DNA of 64,000 nt from Burhinus oedicnemus (GCA_008921705.1 VFFE01009189.1:902646-966645), one strand, 5' to 3'; shown: positions 13,030 to 24,636, counted from the first letter of the stretch. A program made the numbers and translations. The notes: generated by a model from the sequence alone, not told the origin.

Positions 13030-14514
13030 ATGGTTGAGAGTGTCCCTTGGGAGACAGTCCTGAAGGGCAAAGATGCCCAGGAAGGCTGGTCATACTTTAA
13101 GCAGGAACTCTTAAAAGCACAGGAGAAGGCCATCCCCATGTCCCAAAAAACAAGCCGACGGGGAAGAAGACCAGCCTGGCTAAATAGAGAGCTTTGGCTG
13201 GACCACAGGAACAAAAGGAAAGTTTACATTCTTTGGAATAGGGGGTTGGCAACTTATGAGGAATACCAAGATGCAGTGAAGCTACGCAGGGGGAAAATTA
13301 GAAGGGCCAAAGCCCACGCAGAACTCAGCTTGGCCACTGCGGTTAAAGATAATAAGAAGAGGTTCTTTCAGTATATCAACAGAAAAAGGAAGACTAGGGA
13401 GAAGGTAGGCCCACTGATGAATGAGATGGGCACCCTAGTGGTGGAAGACACAGAGAAGGCGGAGTTCCTGAATGCCTTCTTTTCTTCAGTCTTCACTGCT
13501 AAAGCTGTCCCTCATGAATCCCAAACCCTGGAGGCAAGGGGGAAGGTCTGGAGAGAGGAAGATTTTCCCTCAGTTGAGGAGGACTGGGTTAGAGACCACT
13601 TGGCCAACCTGGACACCCATAAGTCCATGGGCCCCGATGGGATGCATCCACGAGTGCCGAGAGAGCTGGCAGATGTTATTGCTAGACCACTCTCCATCAA
13701 CTTTGGAAGGTCATGGGGAACAGGAGAGGTGCCTGAGGACTGGAGGAAGGCTGACATCGCTCCAGTCTTCAACAAGGGCAAGAAAGAGGACCCAGGGATC
13801 TACAGGCCGGTTAGTCTCACCTCTGTCCCTGGGAAGGTAATGGAGCGACTTGTTCTGGGTGTCATCTGCAAACACGTTGATGATCAGGAAGTTATTGGAA
13901 GTGGTCAACACAGATTTACCAAGGGTAAATCATTCTTGACCAATCTGGTAGCCTTCTATGATGTTATAAGTGGTTGTCTGGATGAGGGGAGAGCAGTAGA
14001 CGTCATCTACCTTGACTTCAGCAAGGCTTTTGACACTGTCTCCCATAACATCCTCATTAGGAAGCTGAGGAAGTGTGGGCTAGACGAGGAGAGAGTGAGG
14101 TGGATTGAGAGCTGGCTGCGTGACAGAACTCGGAGGGTTGTGATGAATGGAGCAGTGTCAAGTTGGAGGCCTGTAACCGGTGGTGTCCCTCAGGGGTCAA
14201 TACTCGGTCCAATCTTGTTCAATGTATTCATCAATGACCTGGATGAGGGGACAGAGTGTATCCTCCGCAAGTTTGCTGATGATCCCAAAATGGGAGGGGT
14301 GGCTGACACTCCAGAGGGCCATGCTGCCATCCAGCGTGACCTGGACAGGCTGAAGTGCTGGGCAGAGAAGAACCTAATGAGGTTCAACAAGAGCAAGTGT
14401 AGGGTCCTGCACCTGGGGAGGAAGACTGCTAGGCACCAATATAGGCTAGGGGTGGACCTGCTGGAAAGCAGTTCTGAGGAGAAGGATCTGGGGGTCCTAG
14501 TAAATTATCCATGA
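13030..14514 (+). pseudogene. CR1 ORF2 reverse transcriptase, 494-codon open remnant
   Basis: This is the reverse-transcriptase portion of CR1 ORF2, which in an intact element copies the LINE RNA onto nicked target DNA. The frame is open for 494 codons. A charged linker (residues 1-200) leads to GPDGMHP at 201-207 and the [13 protein letters not shown] block at 251-263. RT motif [11 protein letters not shown] is at 327-336, motif [11 protein letters not shown] at 385-394, and motif C FADD at 415-418, so both catalytic aspartate motifs are kept. The residue after FADD is Pro instead of the Thr seen in the copy at 45.9 kb. The start ATG is internal to the ancestral ORF. The frame ends early because about 7 bases are missing near 14505 compared with the copy at 46.1 kb. 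The endonuclease is absent, so I call it a pseudogene; whether it is transcribed is unknown. Confidence 0.88.
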
Positions 14515-14695
14515 GCCAGCAATGTGCCCTTGTCGCCAGGAGGCCGACGGAATCCTGGGCTGCACAGGGAAGAGTATGGCCAGTAGGTAAAGGGAAGTCA
14601 TTCTCCCCCTCTACTGGTAGCTGGTAGTCTTTAGCCTGGAGAAGAGAAGGCTGAGCAGAGACCTTATTCTTGCTTACAAGTATCTAAAGGGTGGG

Positions 14696-14926
14696 TTGAA
14701 GGAGGATGGAGGCAGACTCTTTTCAGTGGTTCCCAGTGACAGGATGAAGGGCAACGGGCACAAGTTGGAACATAGGAAGTTCCATTCAAACATAGGAATG
14801 AACTTCTTTACGGTGAGGGTGACAGAGCACTGGACCAGGCTGCCCAGGGAGGTTGTGGAGTCCCCTTCTCTGGAGATTTTCAAGACCCACCTGGATGCAG
14901 TCCTGAGTGCTCTGAAAATTCCTTGA
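14696..14926 (+). pseudogene. CR1 ORF2 C-terminal remnant, after frameshift
   Basis: This open piece of 76 codons encodes the conserved C-terminal end of CR1 ORF2 (VVPSDR.KGNGHKLEHRKF..., then [18 protein letters not shown]). It belongs to the same insertion as the RT frame ending at 14514, but a small deletion and a larger internal deletion separate the two. It ends a few bases before the unusual 3' tail. Confidence 0.85.
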
Positions 14927-14955
14927 TTCGGTGATTTGGTGATTCCGTGATTCAG

Positions 14956-15532
14956 GATGTAAGTGAAGTTTTCACTAGAACATTGACGACTGAAGGTTTT
15001 TTGAATGACTGAGACTTGGCTTTGGTAATCCAGATAGTTTAGTATGAGGACTGGCTGCATTTCTGGAAATAAGTACATAAGCTAGAGTATGACTTCTCTT
15101 ATTTTTTGTGGCAAAACTTCAATATAAACTCTCATTTCTGTACTGCACACTGAGATTTTTAAATAGATGAGAAACAAACTCATCTTCTATGACATTCCCC
15201 TTATTCTACAAATACAATTGTGATGTGTGGAAAAAGCTGCTAATGATGAGCTTTTCATCTGTTCTCAAAATGTTCTACAAGTGAATTATTCTCTTTGTAC
15301 AGAGTAAGAGAAATTGAGGCAAAAAGCAGAGAATTATTGTATTCCGGATTATCCAATAAACCATTAGTCAAACTAGGATTGGAAATAGGTCCTCCCTGAG
15401 TTCAAGAAAAACTAGAGTCAATGTAACTGTTAACATAAATTTTTACTGCGGGGCGTTTTAAAGGAGTGCTCAGAAAGACCTTTGAAGATGCTACGCATAG
15501 CACAGCTTTCATTGAAGAATATGTATCATTCA
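14956..15532. other. Short unique stretch between two CR1 copies
   Basis: AT-rich sequence separating the plus-strand CR1 from the minus-strand CR1. No reading frame of note and no recognised repeat. Confidence 0.5.
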
Positions 15533-16082
15533 TCATAGAATCATAGAATCATAAAATGTGTTGGGTTGGAAGGGATCTTTAAAGGTCATCTAGTCCAACC
15601 CCCCTGCAGTAAGCAGGGACATCTTTGACTAGATCAGGTTGCTCAGTGCCTCATCAAGCCTGGCCTTGAATGTCTCCAGGGATGGGGCCTCTGTCACCTC
15701 TCTGGGCAACCTGTTCTAGTGTTTCACCACCCTCATTGTAAAGAACTTCATCCTAATGTGGGTGGGACTTTATCCCGCAGGTCCCTGTCTTGCAATCCTT
15801 CAACCTGGGAGGCATGAGGAGAGACGCTGGCAGTAAAGACCATGGCAAAAAAATTGTTCGGAACCTCAGCCTTCTCCTTGTCTGTTGTTACCAGTTTTCC
15901 ATTCTCGGTCATCAGGGAGGGCACGCTTTCTTTGACCTTCCTTTTCTGGTTGATGTACCTGTAGAAGCCCTTCTTGTGTTATTCTTAGCATCTCTTGCCA
16001 AGTTCAGCTCCAGCTGTGCCTTGGCCTTCTGACCTCGTCCCTGCATAACCGGGCAGCAACCCTATACTCTTCCCAGGACATC
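15533..16082 (-). mobile_element. CR1 LINE with internal deletion (3' end joined to ORF2 linker)
   Basis: Positions 15533-15757 are a typical antisense CR1 3' end (CATAGAATCATAGAATCATA, GGTTGGAAGGGATCTTTAAA, then the C-terminal ORF2 block). Positions 15758-16082 are also CR1 in the same orientation, but from the linker upstream of the RT. Read on the minus strand it codes for the 'KAKAQLELNLA', 'KKGFYRYIN' and 'EKAEVL' type residues, with in-frame decay. The RT core and thumb that should lie between are missing, probably well over 1 kb. Because the pieces are adjacent, colinear and on the same strand, I read them as one insertion with an internal deletion. Two independent insertions are possible but less likely. 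Confidence 0.8.
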
Positions 16083-16150
16083 TGATGCTGATCATATGTG
16101 CATCTGATCATATGTGCACACATACACACACAAACACATGTGTGTGTATA
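16083..16150. repeat. Short tandem unit followed by CA/TG self-complementary repeat
   Basis: A unit close to ATCTGATCATATGTGC occurs about twice in tandem at 16083-16116, and is followed by a CA-rich run that passes directly into a TG-rich run (ACACATGTGTGTGT). The CA/TG junction is self-complementary and could fold into a hairpin. It lies immediately beside the 5' end of the adjacent CR1. Confidence 0.75.
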
Positions 16151-19100
16151 TTAGTGTATTTTGATGTGTTTTAGTTAGATTGAACAGCTGTTGACATGGT
16201 ACAGAACTTACCTGTAGGCACCTCAAAGGAAAGATTTAACAGTATCTAATTTGTATCTTAGTGAGCCAGACAATCACCCAGTATAAATAAGCACAAATCT
16301 ACTGAATTAAAAATCTCAGCCCCCTTCTCAGGTCTGACTGGAAGAGTAGTCAAAGCCTAAAGCTCAAAAATGGCTAAACTCGCATTAATTTGTCTTTATC
16401 CAACATAGCTTTTTCCTACTGTCCTTTTGATCAGTGTGGAAATCATTAACGTGGCTGTCACCTGGACTCACAACCAAGGTGCTGTCACAAACTCTGACTT
16501 ATATGCTCATCTTTGGTGTTCATGCTCCGCTATTTCCTGAAGTTTTTTTCTGGATAAAGTCTCATCTTCATGGCTAAAATTCATCTAGACTAATGTGATT
16601 TTATGACTCAGTTCTTGCAATTTCCTTTTCTCTTGCCCTGAATAAACGAAGCTTGTCCTCCTGCTGTCCATGCAGAATGCTGTTGCAATGATACCCTGAT
16701 ATTTGGCTATACAGCCCTTCCAATGGCTTACAACTACTGCATTAAACATAAGTAACTTATCCTCACATTCACAGTCTTTCACAGACTGTACTTTCCCTAA
16801 TCCTACAGGTGCTGGGAGGTCAAATTCTCATTGCCAGTCAGTTTGTGCTACCAGCGTCCCTTATCCACTGGTTACATTTCCAGGCAAGCTTACTTATCTT
16901 TTCCTCCATTTTGCCTTTCATGCTTGTAAGTAGCTCCTTTTAAACAAAGCTGCCTCCTTATCTTTCTTCCTGTCCCTCCTCCAAGCCCTGTAGAGATGCT
17001 TAGAAAAACCATATCTTTGACTAGATTGCAACGGTTATGACTACTCCCCACCATGCACAGCCACGCTGTCCCACTGTTACTCCATACTCCCTTTTTCCTT
17101 TGTGCCTTCCTGTTCTCTTCTGTCCAGATGTGTAAATGCTTTAGGCAGAGTCCTCTTGCTCTGGTTTTGCATTGCAGTAAGATGCTGGTTTATAAGCACA
17201 GCTGAGGCACTGCACGGTTGTCTTGGCCTTGTCAGTTCTAAGAAGTGAGCAGGATCCAAGCACAGGCGGTATATCTACCTGCTATGTTTCCCTCCCCACC
17301 TTCAAAACTTATTAATGGAGGAAAAAAACCTTTGTTGTGTCAGATTTAGTCTCAGCAGGGCAATCTGGTGTATGTGAATGATGCTGAGGGCTCATCTACG
17401 GTCAAGTTACTTGGAGATGCTGAAGCAATGCCAAGACAATGTGAACTGTGCAGACCTTTAGTGGATGTTTTGTGGGTGCAAGGAACGCAAGGCTGGACCT
17501 TTGCCAAAATCAAGTTAATATGTACAGTGCTAGGAAGAGCAGCTTAGAGACTGGGCCACAGGTAATTAGTCTCATTAAGGTTGCTTCCTGGAAAGGTATT
17601 GGGCTTATCTTTCTAACTAAACTTCATACCTTATTCTTGCCTGTATTAGTACCACCATGACTGTGTTACCGGAATAAAAGACTCATAACAAAGGCTTACC
17701 TTTGTCTATACATTTTGCAAGCATCCTCCAGCAGATGTGACTTATGTTATCTGCTTTAGACTATTGTACATACTTTTCCAAACAAGCACAAGTATAGGAC
17801 TCCCATTAATTTATAGATAACTGTCAGGGCTGGGAACTCTTCCAACAGACCTTATTATAGATGTGTTTTATCAGTGGAGTTTAAATTAAAACAGCTGTAA
17901 AAGCACTAGGATTATTCTCTCTCTCACACAAAGATACAAGCATGTTCTGAACTGAGATCAATAAAGGCCCTGACTCAGACGATGTGCTGCGATTTACATT
18001 AATGTACATTATGCGAAAATGATAGTCCTGCTTCTGCGTGGTTTGATAGCCAAGAATTAGTTCTATGCATCCTTTCAAGGATGAAAAATGCTACAAAAAT
18101 GCAACATTTGTTTGGCAGTTCATATCACAGACCCTTTCACAGCACTTTTTCATCAGATTAAATTGCAAGAGTTGGTAATTGAGTAATGTGAAGTCTGTTG
18201 AAATAGTCTAGGTTGTTTTGTCTGCACTGAAATTTCAACAGCTAACAAGAAAATGTATTGTCATGCAAAATCCCTCTCATAACAATTTAATCCAAAAGGT
18301 CATTGAAATCAGGAATGCCAGTGCTTTCCTTACAGAGCAGAGGGAAAAAAAATAAAAGAAAAAAGAAAAAGAAAAAAGAAAACGGAAAAGGACAAAGGGT
18401 TTATTGTAAAATGTTTCTTGAACAAAATTTGTGAATTCAATCCTCTTGCCAGCAAAGAAAGATTAAAAGCTTATGGAAGCTTCCTGAGCTCTCAGTCAAG
18501 TTCATGATACTATTTTGTGCCCTGAAGAAAATTGTAGCCATTTGTTTAAGCAATGAAGTTTCCATCTGTTCTAGCTTGGTTTAAAGAAGCAGTATATTTT
18601 CAAAAACCTTAAGGCAATGTTTACTGAAAGCATAAAATGTCCCTGAAGTGACATCACAGAAGCAAAATATAGATGGCAGAATTTTAAAGCTCACAATCAC
18701 AGGAAAATGCATTACAGTTTCACATCCACACATATACGCATAATTATATCTGTATATATAAATAAAGAATAAACAGGGACAGAAGAAGCACTGTATTCAC
18801 TTTAAAAATAAATGACCAATTTCAGCTGACTTACCTGGTTAGCAGAGAATCTCTCCGAATAAAATAAATGCATTTTTACTTTGTTTGACAAGCAGAAACT
18901 AAATTAAACATCAGCTTACATGTACTTTATGAAATATTTAAATTATGTATTGCACTACATCTTTACCTAGCATATATGTAATGTGTATTCAGGAAATTTT
19001 GGAACAAGTCTCAAGATAAATTCCAAAGCCAGTTAGTTGAGGCTAATTTTATTCTTACTGTATGCCACCTACAGAACTGTTAGTAAAAAGCAACTAATTG

Positions 19101-21629
19101 CAGCCTGTCAGTGCAAGGCTTCAGATAGCAGATAACAAAATACCTGGAGTCTCCTGAGTTTTCAGAATGATGTGAGTGAAGTCCGTCTCTCAAACTAACT
19201 TTGCTTTCATTATACTAAGAATGATATAAATCCTAACAGTCTGTGCCAACAGAAATACAAAAACATCCAGTATCTTCCAAAGTCCCAAACATTTGGGGAT
19301 CCATTAGGAGCCATAGTTGACTTACACATTTAGGGGTTTATCTCAACCTACTGAGGGGCTGTGTATGATGCTGCCTCATTTACCAGTAGAAAACAATGGC
19401 CCTCTCTGTTCTGAATGCAGAGACAGACTTTCTACCTGTTGACAGACATGTAATTTCATTAACTCAGGGTGTAATTCAACCCATCATATTATTATTGGGA
19501 TACCTGAACAGTAAGCCCCTGATTCCCTTCTTGCATATGCTGAGAACTACCAGTATTTAACTGTGACTGTCATGACTGAGTCATAAATAACAGTCCTGAT
19601 GTAAAATATAACATCAATAAAAATCACTGCACAAGAGCCAGATGAAAAGCTGAAGAGACTGAATATGAAACTTAAACTCACACAGCTTTTTTATCAGCTA
19701 CCTTGATAACAATCACAGGTAAGAGATCTACTTCCCACAGCTCCTAATGGGAGCAGCTATTTACTGCTCTAGGGAGAAAACCGGGGGGAGGCAGGGGCGG
19801 GGATAAGGAGGCCGGGTATATGTTTAAAGTATCTAACTCAGTGTTTAAAGTAGCCTGAAAAATGTGTGTAAGGATCCACCACCATCACTGCATTTACTTA
19901 TCTTACCAGTACACAACTGCATCTTTCCCCATGCCTCAACTCAACCTGCTCCCTTCACTCAGTCCTTCAGCCTCTGCATCAGTTGTGGCCTTGGCTGCTC
20001 CTCCTGCTTCCTTCTCTGGGGTCCCCAACCTCCTTTGCTGGGTGCCGCTATGAAAGCTGTTTTGCTAGATGCTTTCTGTTTCCTCTCTCCCCTCTTTTTT
20101 CTTTAAGAATAGGCTCATGGGAGGAGAGGTTGGAGCTCTCGCCACCTTTTGCAATAGCCCTCCTGGCTCTTTCGCTCCTGGGCGGGCAGCAGCGGGGCAG
20201 CCAGCCAGGCGGATGGAAATTCTCCAGAGGGGGAGCTGGAAATATGCGGTGACCCACTTGCTGTTTCCAAGCTGTGTTGCCCAGTTCTCTGATCTGCCAC
20301 AATCTAGACCCTTTTAAACACTACTAAGTACAGTTAGCATATACTGTGTATACACTAGCGGGTATATCCAGCACAGTTATAAAACTGGCAGGCAGCTTTA
20401 AGCTTAGTCACCATGCCAGCAAGACTAAAAAAATTATGCTCGTTCCCCAAACCTTACATCTGTTTATTGCAGATTTTATGCATTGATCTATGCATCCAGA
20501 TATAAGCCTAGGTCCCTAGGCTTAGATATTTATATGCTTTGTGAGCGTGCCATGCTGTACCATTGCCTGGTTTCTCAATAACTTCCATTAGATTTGTGCT
20601 GTACAGCAAAAGTAACAGATAAAGGCTAAAGAAACAGTAATTGATTCAATATTTTTTAACAAATTACTTCTTAAATCAAGACATTGCAGTTTCGTATCTT
20701 TGAGTCCAAGTAACATTGAAAGAGTTTGTAGAAAAAGTGTAACAATGGAATTATATTTACATTTAAACTTACCAGCAACTGTTCTGTTTCTGCAGTTCCT
20801 TTGTACTACACAGTTTCTGCAATAAAAGTTGTATGCTATGCTATTTGGGGCTCTTCTGTGTGTGTGAGGCCTGGATATGGTTTGCTAAGTGGCAGTAATG
20901 TTACAAAGAGTATTGATTTTGAAATGTTTCCCACGCAATGCTTGGCAACATTTTTTCTGATGAACTATTTGATTTTACTGGTACAGAGGTCATAGTTCAT
21001 GTTGTGTTACAGCATCAGAAATGAAAGGCTTCAGTGAAGTTGCATTAGATTTAACTCATAGTAACCAAGAATGACTTTACTTCTAACTATGTCTGTTCAG
21101 ACAATTAAAAATACTTCAGATATTTAGGAGCTGAGGAAGTTTGAAATCATTTGCAACTATCCACTGTACCAGTCACTGCATTTTGTGAGGCCTTTCTGGT
21201 ACTAGCAGCAGTGAGATATCAAAGATGAAACCATTGCAATTTGAGATAACCCATCAATGACATACAAAGAATTAGTGATAAATAGGATACTGAAGATTTT
21301 TTCTGTAACAGAAGAAGGTTAAGAGTTAACACCTATGGTACTATTACTAATCCTAGGAATTGTGAAAAACAAACCATATAAAGAATAAAGCTAGATATGC
21401 TTAACAATAGTTGGTTATTCAAATCAACAGTCAAAGTTGTAATGCATAAAGAATCGGTGCATGCAAATAGACCTAGCTTTCAATCCCCAAACTGTTTTGT
21501 CTCCCAAGAACAGTAGCGTCCTCCTGTTCATCTCACAGTTTCAGAACCAATTGGATTGATCAGCTGTGTAGCATTCCCCAAGAAATGAAGAAAACTCCAG
21601 CTCAGAGTCAGAAGTCATGAAGCTAGTAA
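16151..21629. other. Long AT-rich unique stretch
   Basis: No coding gene recognised. It contains an A-rich/AAG-type purine tract at about 18344-18390 and a TATATA-rich patch at about 18731-18765. A locally GC-rich patch lies at about 20110-20260 (noted separately in the findings). Open frames over that patch overlap on both strands and resemble nothing I know. Confidence 0.45.
18344..18390. repeat. A-rich purine tract (AAAAG/AAAAAG)n
   Basis: Low-complexity run of adenines broken by single guanines. Simple sequence with no inferred function. There is no adjacent retrogene body to suggest that it is a poly(A) tail. Confidence 0.85.
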
Positions 21630-22280
21630 ATACCCCTCCAAGGATGAAGATGCCACCACCTCCTGGGAAACCAGTTCTAGTGTCTGACCACTTTCACAAC
21701 AAAAAGTTTTTTTCTTATGTTTAAATGGAATTTGCTGTGTTTCAGTTTGTGCCTGTTTCTCTTGTTCTGTCACCGGGCACCACTGAGAAGACTCTGGCTC
21801 CATCTTCTTTACTCCCACCACCAAGTATTTATAAACAGCAATAACATCCCCCTGAGCGTTCTCTTCTCGAGGCTGAACAGTCCAAGCTCTCTCAGCCTCT
21901 CCTTGTATGACAGATGCTCCAAGCCCTTAATCATCTGAGTGAACTTTTGCTAGACTTGATCCAGTATGTCCATGTCTCTCTTGTACTGGGGAGCCCAGCA
22001 CTGGACACAGTACCTCAGGTCTGTCTCAGCAGTGCTGAGCAGAGGGGAAGGATCACCTCCTTGACCTGGCAATGCTCTGCCTGATACAGCCCAGGAAGCT
22101 GTTAGCCTTATTTGCTGTGAGGGTGCATTGTTGGCTCACAGCCAACTTGGTGTTCACCAGGACCCCCTGGTCCTTTCCTACAGAGGTGCTTCCCAGCCAG
22201 TTGCCCTTAGCCTTTTCTCATGCCTGGGACTTGGTATTTCTGTTTGTTGAACTTTATGAAGCCCTTGTCAGCCCATTTCT

Positions 22281-22463
22281 TCAGCCTCCTGAGATTTCTC
22301 TGTCATTATGCCCATCTGGTATATCACTCACTCCTCCCAATTTTGTATCATACGCAAACTTGCTGAGGGTGCACTCTATGCCACCATTCAGGTCATTGAC
22401 AAAGATGTTAAACCATACTGGCCCCAGTATCAACCTCTGGGGCACACCTCTAGTGTATCCCAA
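22281..22463 (-). pseudogene. CR1 ORF2 remnant, RT motifs B and C (mutated)
   Basis: This 60-codon minus-strand frame contains motif B as [10 protein letters not shown] and motif C as FAYDTKLGG. In active CR1 RT motif C is FADD; here the first catalytic aspartate is tyrosine, so this RT could not work even if the frame were intact. It continues the RT fragment at 22503-23207 in a different frame. Confidence 0.85.
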
Positions 22464-22502
22464 CTGGAATTTGTGTTGCTGACCGCAACTACTTGAGTTA
22501 CT

Positions 22503-23207
22503 TTAGTTTTCAGTCCACCTCAGTGTCCATTTGTCCAGTCCACAGTTCATTAGTTTCTCAATGAGAATATAATGGGAGACAGAGTTGAAAGCCTTGCTAA
22601 AGTCAAGATAAAAAATATCCACAGCTCTCCTCTTATCCACCAAGCCAGTCATCTCTGCTGAGAAGGCTACCAGTTTCGTCAGGCATGATTTTCCCTTTGT
22701 AAATACCTGCTGACTACCTGCAATCACCTTCTTGTCCTTCAAACATATGGAAATGGCTTCCAGGATTATTTGCTCCATCACCTTCTCAGGGATTGAGGTG
22801 AGGCTAACTGACCTGTCATTCTCCAGATCCTCCTTCTTGCCCTTCTTGAAGACAGGAGTGACATTTGTTTTCTTCCAGTCCTCAAGAATCTCCCCTGATC
22901 GCCATGGCCTTTCAAAGATAACCCAGAATGGTCTTACAGTGACATAGATCTGCAGTGTCAACACTTCTGGATGCAAACCATTAGGTCCCATAGAGTTGCA
23001 TATTTTCAGTTTGTTTAAGTGTTCCCTAACCTGATCCTCCTTCACTGAGAAGGAGTATTCCTTGCTCCAGACTTCCCCTCTGGCCTCAGGGGCCTGGAAT
23101 TGTTGATGGCCAGTCTTACCAGTAAAGGCACAGGTGAGGTAGGCATTGAATACCTTGGCCTTTTCTGTGTCCTTTGCCACCAGGTCCCCATTCAGCAAAA
23201 GACACAC
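22503..23207 (-). pseudogene. CR1 ORF2 remnant, N-terminal half of the RT domain
   Basis: This minus-strand open frame of 234 codons covers the linker and the start of the RT palm. It includes 'SMGPNGLHPEVL' (the GPDGMHP block with D changed to N), '[22 protein letters not shown]', and motif [14 protein letters not shown] near its end. It stops shortly after motif A with '...RWTEN'. The rest of the palm continues in another frame at 22281-22463. It is a dead fragment of the surrounding CR1 copy. Confidence 0.85.
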
Positions 23208-23340
23208 ATTCTCCCTTGTCTTCCTTTTGCTGCTGATTTACCTGTAGAAAAGTTTCTTCTTGCCCTTCATTTCCTCACCAGATTAAACTGTCAGATAGTC
23301 TTTGGCTTTCCAGCATTTCAAAGCCTTTTTATGAAGTTTA

Positions 23341-24528
23341 CCTATTGAAGAAGCAATTGTATTCCTCCTTTTGATAGAGGCCATGGGTTAGAAGTGATTC
23401 TGCTAGAGGTGAACAGGGACAGTATGAGCGTCTTGGCTCTCTGAGGTACAGTCTTGGTAAACACCACTGCAGAATTTTACCTGTCTGTGAGATGGTTTTA
23501 GTGTTAACAAACATATGAAGATAACAGAGTCACAGATGACATTTCTTTTCTTCTTAAGGTAATACTGGAATTTTAAGCCTCTTCTTTGCTGTTTTTACTT
23601 CAGTGACTTCAGCAGGAATTCTGAATATTTAAAACTAATTGCATTTGTCTGCATTTCAAAGCAAGTAATTCTTAGTCAGGCAAATGCTGGGTTGTTCAGT
23701 GCAAGTACATCCTGCATGATAAAAAATCGTGCAGAGGTAACTCAGTTAGGTAGCTAAATATATTCAGGTAGCTGAACAACTCCCCAAATGGGTGAAAAAA
23801 ACCTCCGCAGCTAAATTACGTACCATGCAAGTAGCAGCATATCTGAATGGTACTATGATGACTGAACACTCATCTGGAATTAGGTTGGAGATCTTTAACA
23901 AAGAGCTTATAGCAAAGCACATGTAGAGAACTGGCTGCTTCATCCAAGGTATTACTTCACATCTAAGCAGTGAGTAAATCTTATGGTTTTTCCTTGTCTG
24001 GTATTTCAAGTATCTAGAATTTTTCTCTCTAAACACTTCAAAATCTCATGCAACTATATTTTGCCCTCTTGACTTGACTATTACATATTCTCTTCTTGTT
24101 CTGAACTTGCCTCACTTTGTTGCTGAAAAGATAATTTTCTTTGTATGCCACCCCAAAAAAATCCAAACTGCCAAGCAGGAAGTTCCTCTTCACATATTCT
24201 TCCCACTGTTAAATAAAAGCTATTTATCATTAAAGGCTTCTGTGGCTTGTTGCTGCTCCAGCTATTGTCTTTTATATCTGCTGTTTAACCATTGTGCGTA
24301 TCCTTCCTGCATCTGTGATGCACTTCTCATTGACCTGTAATTCAGTGTACCGTTATCAATGGCTAATTTTCCTGGGATTTCCTGGGGTCTTCAGGAAGAA
24401 TCTGTCCTAGGACCAATCCCTTTCACTACTTCAAGAAATTACTTATTCAGTGATTTGCACAATGTGTGTATGACACCAGCCTAAAAGGTTTGTAAACTTC
24501 TGAGGGGCAGAGTCAGAATCCAAATAAT
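23341..24528. other. Stretch without recognised features
   Basis: Unique AT-rich sequence between two CR1 copies. Open frames are short and overlap on both strands, with no recognisable motif. Confidence 0.5.
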
Positions 24529-24636
24529 AGAAACATAGAATCACAGAATCCCCTAGGTTGGAAGGGACTTTTAAGATCATTCAGTCCAACCATCAACCTA
24601 ACACTGCCAAAACCACCACTAAACCATATATGAACT
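24529..24636 (-). mobile_element. CR1 LINE, very short 3' end
   Basis: Antisense CR1 tail: AGAAACATAGAATCACAGAAT, then 'TAGGTTGGAAGGGACTTTTAA', 'CAGTCCAACCATCAACCTAA' and 'CACTGCCAAAACCACCACTAA'. The 'caaccTAACACTGCCAA' 3' UTR differs from the 'ccccctgcagtgagcagggac' UTR of the copies at 11.3 and 15.5 kb, so it belongs to a different CR1 subfamily. Only about 100 bp are present. Confidence 0.9.

Larger units (their letters stand above)
13016..14955 (+). mobile_element. CR1 LINE, 5'-truncated copy with open RT frame
   Basis: This CR1 copy starts at the junction between the endonuclease and reverse-transcriptase parts of ORF2; ORF1 and the endonuclease are absent. It runs through the RT, past a frame break at about 14505, and across an internal deletion of roughly 140 bp near 14625. 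The deletion was judged against the related copy at 44-46.8 kb: the text jumps from the 'CTCTACT' region straight to 'TTTAGCCTGGAGAAGAGAAG'. It then continues to the ORF2 C-terminus at 14696-14926. The usual 3' UTR core (GGGGTTGGACTAGATGA-type) is missing. The element ends directly in diverged octamers of the type GATTCGGTGATTT / GATTCCGTGATTC. Confidence 0.93.
21630..23340 (-). mobile_element. CR1 LINE, older copy covering RT to near the 3' end
   Basis: Read on the minus strand this is one nearly continuous CR1 ORF2 segment: linker, RT palm, thumb and C-terminal region. Plus-strand hallmarks include 'CCTTGCTAAAGTCAAGATA' (antisense of YLDFSKAF), 'AGGCTGAACAGTCCAAGCTC' and 'GGGGAGCCCAGCACTGGACA'. 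The copy is 5' truncated in the linker near 23340. The extreme 3' tail with its octamers is not recognisable before about 21630, so the 3' end is eroded or truncated. Many stops and frameshifts indicate greater age than the copies at 13 and 44 kb. Confidence 0.9.

Noticed and set aside
22072..22482. 136-codon plus-strand frame
   Set aside because: Shadow of antisense CR1 ORF2.
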